Source: Muribaculaceae bacterium (GTDB lineage: Bacteria > Bacteroidota > Bacteroidia > Bacteroidales > Muribaculaceae). From it: 15,061 nucleotides of DNA. Numbering within the stretch: position 1 is the first letter of the stretch; every line of letters starts with the position of its first letter. The position numbers were made by a program, and so were the translations under genes. The DNA lies in the NCBI GenBank assembly GCA_029056365.1, contig JAIDBM010000259.1:1-15061 (forward strand), given 5' to 3'. Of this stretch, positions 7,579-15,061 are shown one piece after another. The notes beneath the pieces are model-generated. The model searched no databases. It was not told where the DNA came from and was given only the letters and a program-made list of their open reading frames with translations.

Positions 7579-9821
7579 CAGTAATTGGGCATTTTATTAT
7601 CGATAGCTTGTTCGCGGTTCCGGCGGATTGTCCATGAAATCAACAACCACGGTCGAAGACTCGAACTTTTATAGCTGCGTGTAATCACACTGTTGTAATT
7701 TTCTTGTTTTGTGAGAGTCCTGTCTTTGCGTATGCCGGCAAAGTACGGAAGACCTAACGACAGGTATAGCTGGCGTGTGGGCTGCCATGCAATCTGAATG
7801 TGGGATTCTGTAGGGTTAAGATATTCCGTAGTGGTTGCCGGATTGTATGCTCTGCTTTGCCATGCAATTTTGGAGTATACGAAGAATTTGCCGAAGTCGT
7901 GCCTTATACTGGCTGACAGGATAACGCCCCGTTTGGCTGAAAATCCGCTATAGCAGTCGGAGATGAATGAAGCGTTGAACCCGATGTTCCAGTTTTTCGC
8001 CCACCAGCCAAAGTCTGTCGATATATTTATACCGTTGTATTTTCCATAATTCCGGAATGTCTGTATCATAACATCGTTATCACTATGGATATACGATTGT
8101 ATCATATCATTGTTGTGTACATAAAGGGCGCTGAACCGGCTGCGGACCTCCCCGATCATCCGGTCGTATGAAAGTGTGATACGGTTCATTAGAAGCGGAA
8201 CAAGATTGGGATTGCCTTCAAAACGAAGCCATGGATTGGTAGAGTGATTGAATCTGAAAAGCTGATTGCTGAGAGGCATCACATTGGTGAGATAGTAGTA
8301 TAGCCTGACAGTCTGGCGGTTTTTCAGCATATATGTAAGACTTGCCGCTGCTTTCGGACGCCACCAGAAGTTCTTGTCGGCAGGTGTGGCGACATGCATG
8401 TATTGCAGGCCGGCCGATGCCATGTAGTATATGGAGCCTGCGCTGTTACTGTAGGTTAAATATGTATAGTTGCTTGCCAGCCGAATATCAGCCACTTCGA
8501 TTGGAGTTGTTATGCGGTTCTGTTTTTTGTCGTATGTATATTCAAATTCATTTCCGGCATTGATATTTCCGTAAGGTCTGTCTCCGCTGTCGAAATCGAT
8601 TGAGACAGTATACTGGTTGCGATATGATTTTTCACATTCACGATATTGGTTTTGCTGGATACCGATGTATTCAATGCTTTCATCGTCATACAGAACGCTG
8701 CTTTTATTGTATTTTATATATGATGTGAAGCGGGCGGAATTGTCGAAACTGTATTCATGGAACACTGAAGCCAGCATTCCTTCTGAAATAAGCCGGTTTT
8801 TTAGATCTGACTTGAACTCGGATTCAGAATCAGAATCACTTCCATATAGTCCGTGTTCATTTCTTTTGGTCTTGGTGTTGGAGTTTTCCCCCATAATAAG
8901 CGCAGCAAGGTAGTTGTGTTTGTCAGGAACCCATTTAAGTAATAATCTTCCGTCCCATCCAAGGTTGTTTTTCAAACTGCGTCCGTTTCTGTTTTTATGT
9001 ATTCCCTGAAATTCTTCGTTTACAGTCATGTCTACAGCATTCTTGTGAATGTAGTCGCCGAATACGCCTCCGGAGATGGCTATTTTTTTTGTTCCTGTTT
9101 CGAAGTTGGCGCCCAAAAAGCCTTCGCATATAGGAATGTCGTGTCTGGTGCGTACATCTGTGAAGAGGTAGAGCGGAACATCTCTCTTGAGACGGATATT
9201 CAGAATTTTGCTTATGCCCATGTGCAGGTATCTTGCATTCATCACCTCCTTGATTTCCACCGATTCGATAAATTTGGGATCGATAGGAGCGATGCCGGAG
9301 TTAAAAAGTTTCCCGTCAATCATAATCAGAGGGGTTTCTCCTCCGCGCATGGTTATGCTTTGGTTGATGATGTCGACGTCAAGAACCGGAATCTCTGATA
9401 GTGCTCTGAACGGGTCTCCGCATTTTTTTGCAGTTGTCGACAGACGGTATATTTCACCTGTTGCAGTTGTTTTAGGACGGTTGTCTGATTCAACGGTCAG
9501 TTCGTCAAGTATAAGTGGATTTTTCGTCAGACCTGCGTCTATGACGGAGCCATTGGTCAGACTAAGAGTCTGTTGCCAGCTTTCATATCCCGTACACGAC
9601 AGTGTTACGGTATATTCTCCTTCCTGTTCCACTTGAAATGTGTATGGAATTTTATCGATATATTCAAAAACTAAAATCGAGTCGGCTTTTTCCACGCATA
9701 GTTCAATATTGTCGGCAGAAGGTGTTCCATCGTAGTCGACATTGACTGTTATGGTATTCTGTGCAAAGGCGCTTATGCAGCATGCAATCGCAATCCCGCT
9801 CAAGAAGTATTTATTGGGCAT
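7578..9821 (-). CDS. TonB-dependent-receptor-like outer-membrane beta-barrel protein
   Basis: About 747 residues from the ATG at 9821. A GTG six bases upstream (9827) would add two residues, but the ATG directly precedes a normal signal peptide (MPNKYFLSGIAIACCISAFA, cut before Q). Then comes a carboxypeptidase-regulatory-like beta-sandwich (about 22-100; GEYTVTLSCTGY) and a plug-like domain (about 125-215) with DPFRALSEIPVLDVD, ITMRGGETPLIMIDGK and ESVEIKEVMNARY. The remainder, rich in alternating aromatic strands, is a beta-barrel. This is the architecture of the Bacteroidota outer-membrane beta-barrel family related to TonB-dependent receptors but lacking a SusD partner here. Its stop codon overlaps the ATG of the C39 ABC transporter by one base (TGATG), implying coupled translation and a shared job, perhaps moving a peptide across the outer membrane. 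The ligand is unknown. An acidic SDSDSESE stretch sits in one predicted loop. Confidence 0.88.
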   Translation of the reverse strand: MPNKYFLSGIAIACCISAFAQNTITVNVDYDGTPSADNIELCVEKADSILVFEYIDKIPYTFQVEQEGEYTVTLSCTGYESWQQTLSLTNGSVIDAGLTKNPLILDELTVESDNRPKTTATGEIYRLSTTAKKCGDPFRALSEIPVLDVDIINQSITMRGGETPLIMIDGKLFNSGIAPIDPKFIESVEIKEVMNARYLHMGISKILNIRLKRDVPLYLFTDVRTRHDIPICEGFLGANFETGTKKIAISGGVFGDYIHKNAVDMTVNEEFQGIHKNRNGRSLKNNLGWDGRLLLKWVPDKHNYLAALIMGENSNTKTKRNEHGLYGSDSDSESEFKSDLKNRLISEGMLASVFHEYSFDNSARFTSYIKYNKSSVLYDDESIEYIGIQQNQYRECEKSYRNQYTVSIDFDSGDRPYGNINAGNEFEYTYDKKQNRITTPIEVADIRLASNYTYLTYSNSAGSIYYMASAGLQYMHVATPADKNFWWRPKAAASLTYMLKNRQTVRLYYYLTNVMPLSNQLFRFNHSTNPWLRFEGNPNLVPLLMNRITLSYDRMIGEVRSRFSALYVHNNDMIQSYIHSDNDVMIQTFRNYGKYNGINISTDFGWWAKNWNIGFNASFISDCYSGFSAKRGVILSASIRHDFGKFFVYSKIAWQSRAYNPATTTEYLNPTESHIQIAWQPTRQLYLSLGLPYFAGIRKDRTLTKQENYNSVITRSYKSSSLRPWLLISWTIRRNREQAIDNKMPNY

Positions 9822-9868
9822 AGACACGCTTTTTTTTAACAGTGAATTATAATATGATGTTGATGTTG

Positions 9869-9876
9869 CAAATATA
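9869..9876 (-). promoter_or_regulatory. Bacteroidota -7 promoter box for the barrel/transporter cassette
   Basis: On the minus strand this reads TATATTTG, a perfect match to TAnnTTTG, about 47 nt upstream of the barrel-gene ATG. The upstream sequence is A/T-rich without a clear TTTG at the -33 position. It lies between the fbp terminator and the first gene of the cassette, which suggests the two genes are transcribed independently of fbp. The motif is seen; promoter activity is inferred. Confidence 0.6.
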
Positions 9877-9945
9877 CACGTTTTTTTTAAAATATTATTT
9901 ATTTTTCCAGAATTATTGTTTATTTTCTTGAAAAAATGAGAATCT

Positions 9946-9998
9946 AAAAAAACAAGGCCGGTTCATGATGCCAAATGACAGTTCATGAACCGGCCTTG
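9946..9998 (-). terminator. Intrinsic terminator of fbp
   Basis: A perfect 16-bp stem (9983-9998 with 9953-9968) encloses a 14-nt loop. On the minus strand it is followed at once by seven T residues (complement of 9946-9952). It starts 26 nt after the fbp stop codon. The plus-strand side lacks a T-tract, so it acts mainly in the minus direction. It separates fbp transcription from the AT-rich cassette downstream. Confidence 0.9.
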
Positions 9999-10024
9999 AT
10001 GTTGCCGTTAGAGTTTTGATAAAA

Positions 10025-12019
10025 TCAGGATTCCTCTTTTATAAGGCCACGGCGATAGGCGGCGAGGAGTTTGTTTAGGTCGGATACCTGTTCTACAAGC
10101 AGTCGGCCTTTGTCGGTGTCGCGTACTTTCATACGCTTTGCCTTGAATTCGTTCAGTACGGTGTTCGAGATAATATCCTGACCTTCCTCGATGGCTTTTT
10201 CGCGCGATTCGAATGGCTCGTGTTCCACAAGCTGGAAACCGCGCGAATGGTATACCAAAGTATAGCCGGCAATGCCTGTTTCCGGCTGATATGCGCGGGA
10301 GAATCCTCCGTCGATAACCAATAGCTTGCCGTTGGCCTTTACCGGATTCTCGCCTTTCTTTATTTTCACCGGCACATGTCCGTTGATTATATGTGCGCCT
10401 TCGGTAGGCAGACCGAACTCCTGCAGTATGCGGTCGCATACTGCCTCGCTGTCGTGCAGCTGGTAGTAGTTGCCCCGGATTTCGCGGTGAGTTTCCTTGT
10501 CGGCTATAAGATAGCGTTCGAACGTGGCCATTTTCGATTTGTCGAACAACGGCGAGTCGGGTCCGCACCACAGATACCACATGTAGTCGACGGCATAGTC
10601 TTTGTCGCCTTCATCGTTGCCCTTGCGGCATGCGAACTGAACCAGATTGTCCAAACGGTCGAACAGACGTTTGCCGCTGAATGTCTCACCTTCGATTGTT
10701 ACGCTCTTGAATGTCGCGTCCTGGTTCAAGGGCATCGAGGCGTGGAACATAAGATTATTGTTCCTTGCCAGATACAATGAACCGTGCCGCAGGAGGCAGT
10801 TCATGTGGCGCCGCATCTTCTCGTTGTTTACGAAAGTGTTGGTGAGCTGGGTTATTATGCGTTCTTCTTCTTCGGTCAGCCGGTTTGGGTCGGCGGGGTC
10901 GACGGTGGGGAAATAGCTGTCGAGCAATGGATATTCCGTGCCGTCGATTGTTATGGTGCCCTTGGAGTAATCGATTTTATGGAGCATGTTGCGGTCGTCC
11001 ATGCCGAAGTCGGGGTGCCGCTCCACCATCTGACCTTCAAGTTTCCATTGTATCACGCACAGGGCCTTGTGCATCTGGGCGGTCACCATAATTTCTTTTT
11101 CGGAGAACTGGCGCTGCGAGAATTTCAGTTTTGGCTTGTATATTGCCAGGTCGGGTTCGCCGTACGTCTCCATGGCGAAGGTGGCCAGAGGCAGCAGGTT
11201 TATGCCGTAGCCTTCTTCAAGGGTTTCAAGATTGCCGTATCGAAGCGATATGCGCAGCACGTTCGCGGCGCTGGCTTTGTTTCCGGCGTGGGCACCCATC
11301 CACAGAATGTCGTGGTTGCCCCACTGTATGTCTACATTGTGGTAGTCGCATATGGTGTCCATTATGATATGCGCTCCAGGACCTCGGTCGTATATATCGC
11401 CTATGATGTGCAATGAGTCGATTGCCAGCCGCTGTATAAGCTCGCTCATGGCTATTATGAAGTCATCGGCTCGGCGGGTGTATATTATTGTGGATATGAT
11501 CTGGTTGAAATAGGCGTGTTTGTTGGGGTCGGCTTCGGTTTCGTGCAGAAGTTCCTGTATGATGTAGCTGAAATCTTTGGGCAGGGCCTTGTTGACTTTC
11601 GAGCGGGTATATTTCGATGATACGTTCTGCGCCACGTTCACCAGACGGTTGAGCGTAATCTCATACCACTCGGTCATGTTCTGTTCCTGCTCCTTTACAA
11701 GTTCGAGTTTCTCGCGTGGATAGTATATTACGGTGCAGAGTTCTTTTTTTTCGCTTTCGCGCATTGAATTGCCGAAAATCTCGTTTACCTTGCGTTTGAT
11801 TGTGCCGGATGCGTTTTTAAGCACATGCTGGAATGCCTCGTATTCGCCGTGTATGTCGGTAAGGAAATGTTCGGTGCCTTTGGGGAGGTTGAGTATAGCC
11901 TCAAGGTTGATTATTTCGGTACTTGCTTTGGCAATTGACGGGAACGAGCGTGCCAGCAGCTGCAGATAGCGCATGTCGTTCTGGAGCTCGCTTGTATGAT
12001 AATGGATGTATTCTGTCAT
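10025..12019 (-). CDS. fbp: Fructose-1,6-bisphosphatase class III
   Basis: Hydrolyses fructose-1,6-bisphosphate to fructose-6-phosphate, the gluconeogenic step, in the cytoplasm. The 664-residue length fits the class III enzymes first characterised in Bacillus subtilis and differs from class I (about 330 residues). It belongs to the calcineurin-like metallophosphoesterase fold. Metal-ligand motifs are TDIHGE (54-59), GDIYDRGPG (207-215) and GNHD (234-237); later conserved segments NGHVPVK and VIDGGFSRAYQ lie in the C-terminal third. The start ATG at 12019 gives the family-like N-terminus and lies about 28 nt behind a TAnnTTTG box. A strong terminator follows, so this looks like a single-gene transcription unit. 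Its product is the substrate of GlmS, although the genes are not in one operon. Identification is secure. Confidence 0.97.
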   Translation of the reverse strand: MTEYIHYHTSELQNDMRYLQLLARSFPSIAKASTEIINLEAILNLPKGTEHFLTDIHGEYEAFQHVLKNASGTIKRKVNEIFGNSMRESEKKELCTVIYYPREKLELVKEQEQNMTEWYEITLNRLVNVAQNVSSKYTRSKVNKALPKDFSYIIQELLHETEADPNKHAYFNQIISTIIYTRRADDFIIAMSELIQRLAIDSLHIIGDIYDRGPGAHIIMDTICDYHNVDIQWGNHDILWMGAHAGNKASAANVLRISLRYGNLETLEEGYGINLLPLATFAMETYGEPDLAIYKPKLKFSQRQFSEKEIMVTAQMHKALCVIQWKLEGQMVERHPDFGMDDRNMLHKIDYSKGTITIDGTEYPLLDSYFPTVDPADPNRLTEEEERIITQLTNTFVNNEKMRRHMNCLLRHGSLYLARNNNLMFHASMPLNQDATFKSVTIEGETFSGKRLFDRLDNLVQFACRKGNDEGDKDYAVDYMWYLWCGPDSPLFDKSKMATFERYLIADKETHREIRGNYYQLHDSEAVCDRILQEFGLPTEGAHIINGHVPVKIKKGENPVKANGKLLVIDGGFSRAYQPETGIAGYTLVYHSRGFQLVEHEPFESREKAIEEGQDIISNTVLNEFKAKRMKVRDTDKGRLLVEQVSDLNKLLAAYRRGLIKEES

Positions 12020-12046
12020 ATTCAGACCGTTTTCAGGTTATGGATG

Positions 12047-12054
12047 CAAATATA
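12047..12054 (-). promoter_or_regulatory. Bacteroidota -7 promoter box for fbp
   Basis: The minus strand reads TATATTTG, a perfect TAnnTTTG match, 27 nt before the fbp ATG, giving a leader of roughly 20 nt. A T-rich stretch (complement of 12069-12074) lies further upstream, but no exact TTTG is present at the -33 position. This 148-nt gap between batE and fbp shows no convincing terminator hairpin for the bat operon. Confidence 0.65.
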
Positions 12055-12167
12055 ACAAATATTCTGCAGAAAAATGAATCGCTTTCTTTTTTTGTTGCCT
12101 TGCTTCCGGCCTGCCTATGTTTTCCCGATGCAAAGTCCGTGCGTGCGAAGCGGTCTAAGTCGTATGC

Positions 12168-12956
12168 TTAGATTCGTTCGACATGCGCGGCGTTGACCCA
12201 GGCTCGCGATGTGTTGTTGATTTTTACATCGTACCATTTGCCGGCCTGCGGGTCGCCGGGAGTGGCCAGCGAGTCGATAATCTGGAGTCTGGCACCTTCG
12301 GGCATAGGTATGATTTTGTCGGATGAGTTTTTAGGTGTACGCGGCACTGTGTTGAGGTTTGTAACAGGCACTGTCACCACGGCATGGCTGTGGTCGGACT
12401 GAGCCGAGGCTGCCCCGTAGGCCACCACCATTATATACACGGTCAGGGCCAGAACTATGATTCCGCCGAAGAAACCGGTTTTGCGAAGCATTATACCGTT
12501 GCCGAATATGTACATTCCTGCCATTGCAAGCAGCAGAATGAATAGTGCGGCGGCGGTCCAGGCCCATACTGTAGGAGTGGTCCATGCGATGATCGACTGG
12601 TGCAGGTTGCTCAGGAATGTGGAATCGTCTTCCGGAAGATTATCGACGCGCGAAAGCACGAAATCGCGGTTGGTACGGGCGTCGTCGAACGACGGATTCA
12701 CTCTCAGTGCCCGTTCGTAATTCACAATGGCGAGGCCGGTTTTGCCAAGCCGGTAATAGCTGTTACCGAGGTTATAGTATATTGTGGCATTCGGGCCGCT
12801 TTCCTTCAGAGCATCGGTATAAAGCTGGGCGGCCTGCCTGAAGTTTTCCTCGTTATAGGCCGAGTCGGCACGCTGTGCGGCCGACAGGGCGGATGCCGGA
12901 ATGGTTGCGGCAAGGCTGGTCAGAACCAGCATTATGTATCTGATTAGACTGTTCAT
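12168..12956 (-). CDS. batE: BatE-like TPR/SH3 membrane protein (aerotolerance operon)
   Basis: A 262-residue envelope protein. It has an N-terminal signal peptide or anchor (1-23), TPR units at about 25-53 and 57-90 (IYYNLGNSYYRLGKTGLAIVNYERAL), two transmembrane helices at about 130-150 and 162-182 flanking a short basic loop (LRK), and a C-terminal SH3-like domain (about 192-262) ending AWVNAAHVERI. The order TPR, two TM, SH3 and the position directly after batD match BatE of the Bacteroides bat genes, which in B. fragilis were linked to oxygen tolerance. Its ATG overlaps the batD stop by four bases (ATGA), so translation is probably coupled. The TPRs may interact with the BatA/BatB von Willebrand proteins expected upstream. 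Molecular function is not established. Confidence 0.88.
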   Translation of the reverse strand: MNSLIRYIMLVLTSLAATIPASALSAAQRADSAYNEENFRQAAQLYTDALKESGPNATIYYNLGNSYYRLGKTGLAIVNYERALRVNPSFDDARTNRDFVLSRVDNLPEDDSTFLSNLHQSIIAWTTPTVWAWTAAALFILLLAMAGMYIFGNGIMLRKTGFFGGIIVLALTVYIMVVAYGAASAQSDHSHAVVTVPVTNLNTVPRTPKNSSDKIIPMPEGARLQIIDSLATPGDPQAGKWYDVKINNTSRAWVNAAHVERI

Positions 12957-14770
12957 TGCTTTACTGACTCAAAATCTTTGATTACGTTTGATGCATCGCG
13001 ATACAGACTGTCGCGTTCCTGCTGCGAGTGGTCGGGGGTGAAGCGAGCCATCTCGCAGTCGTCGAGTATGCGTATGGCCAGTTCGATGCTTTCATTGCTG
13101 GCGCCATAGTCGGCGAGCTGCTGGGCTATGTTGGCGCGTATGAGCTGCGAGGGCGGCATGCCGAGTTTGTCGCCGAAGTAGCCGTACAGAGCTTTCGAGA
13201 GTTCTTCGTAGAATTTGTCGCCGGAGTCTTTGATCAGGCGGTTGGCCATACGCAGACGGCGGCGTGCCACACGGCTGGCACGCGACAGGCGTCGTCCGGC
13301 CACATCGGCCCGCAGACGTACATTGCGGCGGTAAACCCACAGAATTATCAGAAATACGACAACGAGCGCCGCGAGCATATACCAGTATGCGGCTCGCAGC
13401 ATCAGCGGGGTGGTGTAGGGCGCCGGAGACGCTTCGCTCTGCTTTATGTGCAGAATATCGGTCATGGCGGCTGTCTCGGCTATTTTGGTGTTGCTTATTC
13501 CGGCAGCGCCACGTTCGACTTTAAATTCGAATTCGCGTCCGTTGGCTGTCTTGTATGATGCCGACTGCGGGTCGAAGTACACAAAGCGAATGCCAGGAAT
13601 GGTGTAGTCGCCCACCTGTTGCGGCATCAGGGTGTAGTCGACGCTGAAAACTCCGCTCACATTGCCTCCCGAGGCCTTCGACTGTACTTCGGTTTTCGGA
13701 GTGTAGGCATCGATGCCCACCGGAACCTGCAGGTCGGGAGCCTTGAGATATTTGATATTGCCGCTGCCGCTGATTTCAATGCGGTAGTTTGCCGCTTCGT
13801 TTGTGCGCAGCTGTTCGGGTGTCAGCGATGTGGTGATGTCGAAGCGGCCGACAGCTCCGTTGAACCCGGCCGGCTTCGGTTCGGGCAGCGGCAATACATT
13901 GAGCGACACTTCGTTTGATGTTGTGGTTATTTTGCGCTCAATTATTTTTGAGGTAACAAAATATCCGTAGTACACCGGCACTTCCTGTTGCAGGGTAACA
14001 TCGTATTTGCCAGAGTTTACAGTAAGGCGTCCGGCTTTCTGCGGGTATAGTATGCAACGTTTGAGCACGGCGGTGTAATAGTTCTGTCCGTTGTAATGCT
14101 CCATGTTCACGCTCAGGGGCACATCGAGTTCCTCGCTCAGAAAACCGTCGAAAACAGGCTGTGTCTGCACCTGGAAATTGCTGATGCCGTGCCGTGTGTA
14201 AACTTTGATTTCGGCTATGACAGGTTCTTGCTCGTACACTTTCTGTTTGCTGAAAGTAACGCGCACGATAAGGTCGCTGCTTTTAATCGGCGGGGCCTCG
14301 CTCTCGCCGCTTTGTGCCTGGGGAGGGGTTCCGGGCTGAGGACGTCGGATCTGGGCCGGCGCGTTCTTGTCGGGCGGCAGTATGGTGAAGTTCCCGCTTT
14401 TGCTCTTTACGTTCTGTCCGCCTATGGTGGCGCTTACCGCCGGAACAGTTACATCGCCCGCGCTTTCCGCCAGATAGGTATAGGAGTAGTCGACATATGA
14501 TTCACGTGTCATCTGGCCGTTGATATACTGCACCGATTCCATGGTGCTGACCGATGGTCCGTAGATGAGTTTGCACCCCTTGAGCGACGGGGCCTGCAGA
14601 CCGGTGGCCTGCCCTCCGGTTGCCCGGAAGGTGACGGCGAATTTCCGTCCTTCGACCTGTGTTCCGGGATTGATCAGAGTGAGCGAGTTCTGAGCCAAGA
14701 CTCCGCCCGCCGCTGTAATCAGTGCCAGAAGCAATGCCAGAATGCGATATTGTGATTTATATCCAGACAT
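12953..14770 (-). CDS. batD: BatD-family membrane protein (aerotolerance operon)
   Basis: A 605-residue protein with a signal peptide (about 1-26, ending GGVLA before QNSLTL), a long periplasmic region of repeated beta-sandwich (Ig-like) modules typical of BatD, a proline-rich linker near 134-156, and one transmembrane helix at about 462-480 (YWYMLAALVVVFLIILWVY). A very basic juxtamembrane segment follows (RR/RLSR repeats, 483-510), fixing the C-terminus as cytoplasmic, and then a helical tail ending DFESVKQ. It lies 67 nt downstream of the batC-like reading frame and overlaps batE by four bases, consistent with the order batC-batD-batE. BatD proteins are thought to work with the vWA proteins BatA/BatB in the envelope, with an imprecisely known role in stress tolerance. 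Confidence 0.9.
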   Translation of the reverse strand: MSGYKSQYRILALLLALITAAGGVLAQNSLTLINPGTQVEGRKFAVTFRATGGQATGLQAPSLKGCKLIYGPSVSTMESVQYINGQMTRESYVDYSYTYLAESAGDVTVPAVSATIGGQNVKSKSGNFTILPPDKNAPAQIRRPQPGTPPQAQSGESEAPPIKSSDLIVRVTFSKQKVYEQEPVIAEIKVYTRHGISNFQVQTQPVFDGFLSEELDVPLSVNMEHYNGQNYYTAVLKRCILYPQKAGRLTVNSGKYDVTLQQEVPVYYGYFVTSKIIERKITTTSNEVSLNVLPLPEPKPAGFNGAVGRFDITTSLTPEQLRTNEAANYRIEISGSGNIKYLKAPDLQVPVGIDAYTPKTEVQSKASGGNVSGVFSVDYTLMPQQVGDYTIPGIRFVYFDPQSASYKTANGREFEFKVERGAAGISNTKIAETAAMTDILHIKQSEASPAPYTTPLMLRAAYWYMLAALVVVFLIILWVYRRNVRLRADVAGRRLSRASRVARRRLRMANRLIKDSGDKFYEELSKALYGYFGDKLGMPPSQLIRANIAQQLADYGASNESIELAIRILDDCEMARFTPDHSQQERDSLYRDASNVIKDFESVKQ

Positions 14771-14837
14771 GTATCGCTGTTATGTTTTATGTTTGAGAAA
14801 TTTAACTGAATAGGATTTGCCGGCTGCTGCTGTGTGC

Positions 14838-15061
14838 TTACCAGGGTTTGCGTTGCGGACGTCCGTACACCGGTTCGGCCTCTTTGTCTTTGTCGCGTCT
14901 GGTCTGGTCTTCTTTCATCTGCACGGCACGGAGCTGGCGTTCTATGTCTTCGTTCTGCTGTTGTTGCTGCTGTTGTTGCTGTTGCTGCTGGTTGTTGTCT
15001 ACGACATTGTCGTCGTTGTGCTTTTCGTGCAGAATCTGGTCGAGGAGGAGCTGATCGAGGG
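14838..15061 (-). CDS. batC: BatC-like protein, C-terminal fragment with polyglutamine tract (5' end outside window)
   Basis: An open minus-strand frame enters from the right edge and ends at TAA (14838-14840), giving 73 complete codons. The visible tail reads LDQLLLDQIL, then an acidic/Asn stretch, a run of 12 consecutive glutamines (14955-14990), a charged segment rich in K, R, E and D, and the ending PVYGRPQRKPW. No TPR is visible because only the tail is inside the window. The assignment rests on position (directly upstream of batD, 67 nt gap with no promoter box seen) and on the Q/N/D-rich charged tails common in BatC proteins. Codon periodicity and the absence of stops through the segment support a real gene; the name is an inference from synteny. 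Confidence 0.72.
   Translation of the reverse strand, partial: LDQLLLDQILHEKHNDDNVVDNNQQQQQQQQQQQQNEDIERQLRAVQMKEDQTRRDKDKEAEPVYGRPQRKPW

Noticed and set aside
7578..9827. SusC-type nutrient receptor of a polysaccharide utilisation locus
   Set aside because: At about 747 residues it is short for SusC (about 1000). There is no SusD gene or glycosidase beside it, and the plug/barrel resembles the shorter beta-barrel family.
9854..9931. 25-codon plus-strand ORF beginning Met-Met-Leu, as a possible precursor peptide for the C39 transporter
   Set aside because: It is a low-complexity AT-rich reading of promoter DNA, is antisense to the cassette, and has no double-glycine motif.
10784..11416. 210-codon plus-strand frame inside fbp
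   Set aside because: Antisense to conserved fbp motifs; the Val/Gly-rich translation looks like a codon-bias artefact.
14955..14990. CTG/TTG repeat on the plus strand as a poly-Leu or poly-Cys protein
   Set aside because: The plus-strand frames there are antisense to the batC tail. The minus-strand Gln reading is continuous with an operon gene and ends just upstream of batD.

Overview
The window looks like a chromosomal segment of a Bacteroidales bacterium. A fairly GC-rich Muribaculaceae-like gut commensal is plausible, but family level is only an inference. The reasons are a Bacteroides aerotolerance (bat) gene set, a class III fructose-1,6-bisphosphatase, a CarboxypepD/plug/beta-barrel outer-membrane protein, two upstream matches to the Bacteroidota -7 box (TAnnTTTG), and no Shine-Dalgarno sequences ahead of start codons. 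No RNA genes, transposases, integrases or CRISPR arrays were seen, and no gene-free stretch exceeds about 200 bases.

Layout, left to right. Positions 1-5355 run on the plus strand and hold housekeeping genes: the 3' two thirds of glnS, a TPR-repeat protein 12 nt behind it, a roughly 200-nt intergenic region full of small repeats and hairpins, then glmS and, 11 nt later, the tRNA methyltransferase trmN6. From 5386 to the right edge everything runs on the minus strand. First (5386-9827) comes a two-gene cassette in which an outer-membrane beta-barrel protein is followed, with a 1-nt stop/start overlap, by a C39-peptidase ABC transporter. Next is fbp (10025-12019), with its own promoter and a strong terminator. 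At the right edge is the distal half of the bat operon: batE, batD and the tail of batC.

The housekeeping genes serve tRNA charging and modification (glnS, trmN6), entry into amino-sugar and cell-envelope synthesis (glmS), gluconeogenesis (fbp) and an envelope-associated complex linked to stress or oxygen tolerance (batC-D-E). The cassette at 5386-9827 is the accessory element. It is clearly more AT-rich than both flanks, most strongly in the transporter gene, and lies between trmN6 and the fbp terminator, where two convergent genes would otherwise meet. An inner-membrane peptidase/exporter translationally coupled to an outer-membrane barrel, with no HlyD-type adaptor and no visible double-glycine precursor peptide, suggests a compact peptide maturation, export or uptake module whose substrate is encoded elsewhere or is unrecognised. 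This is the part most worth following up.
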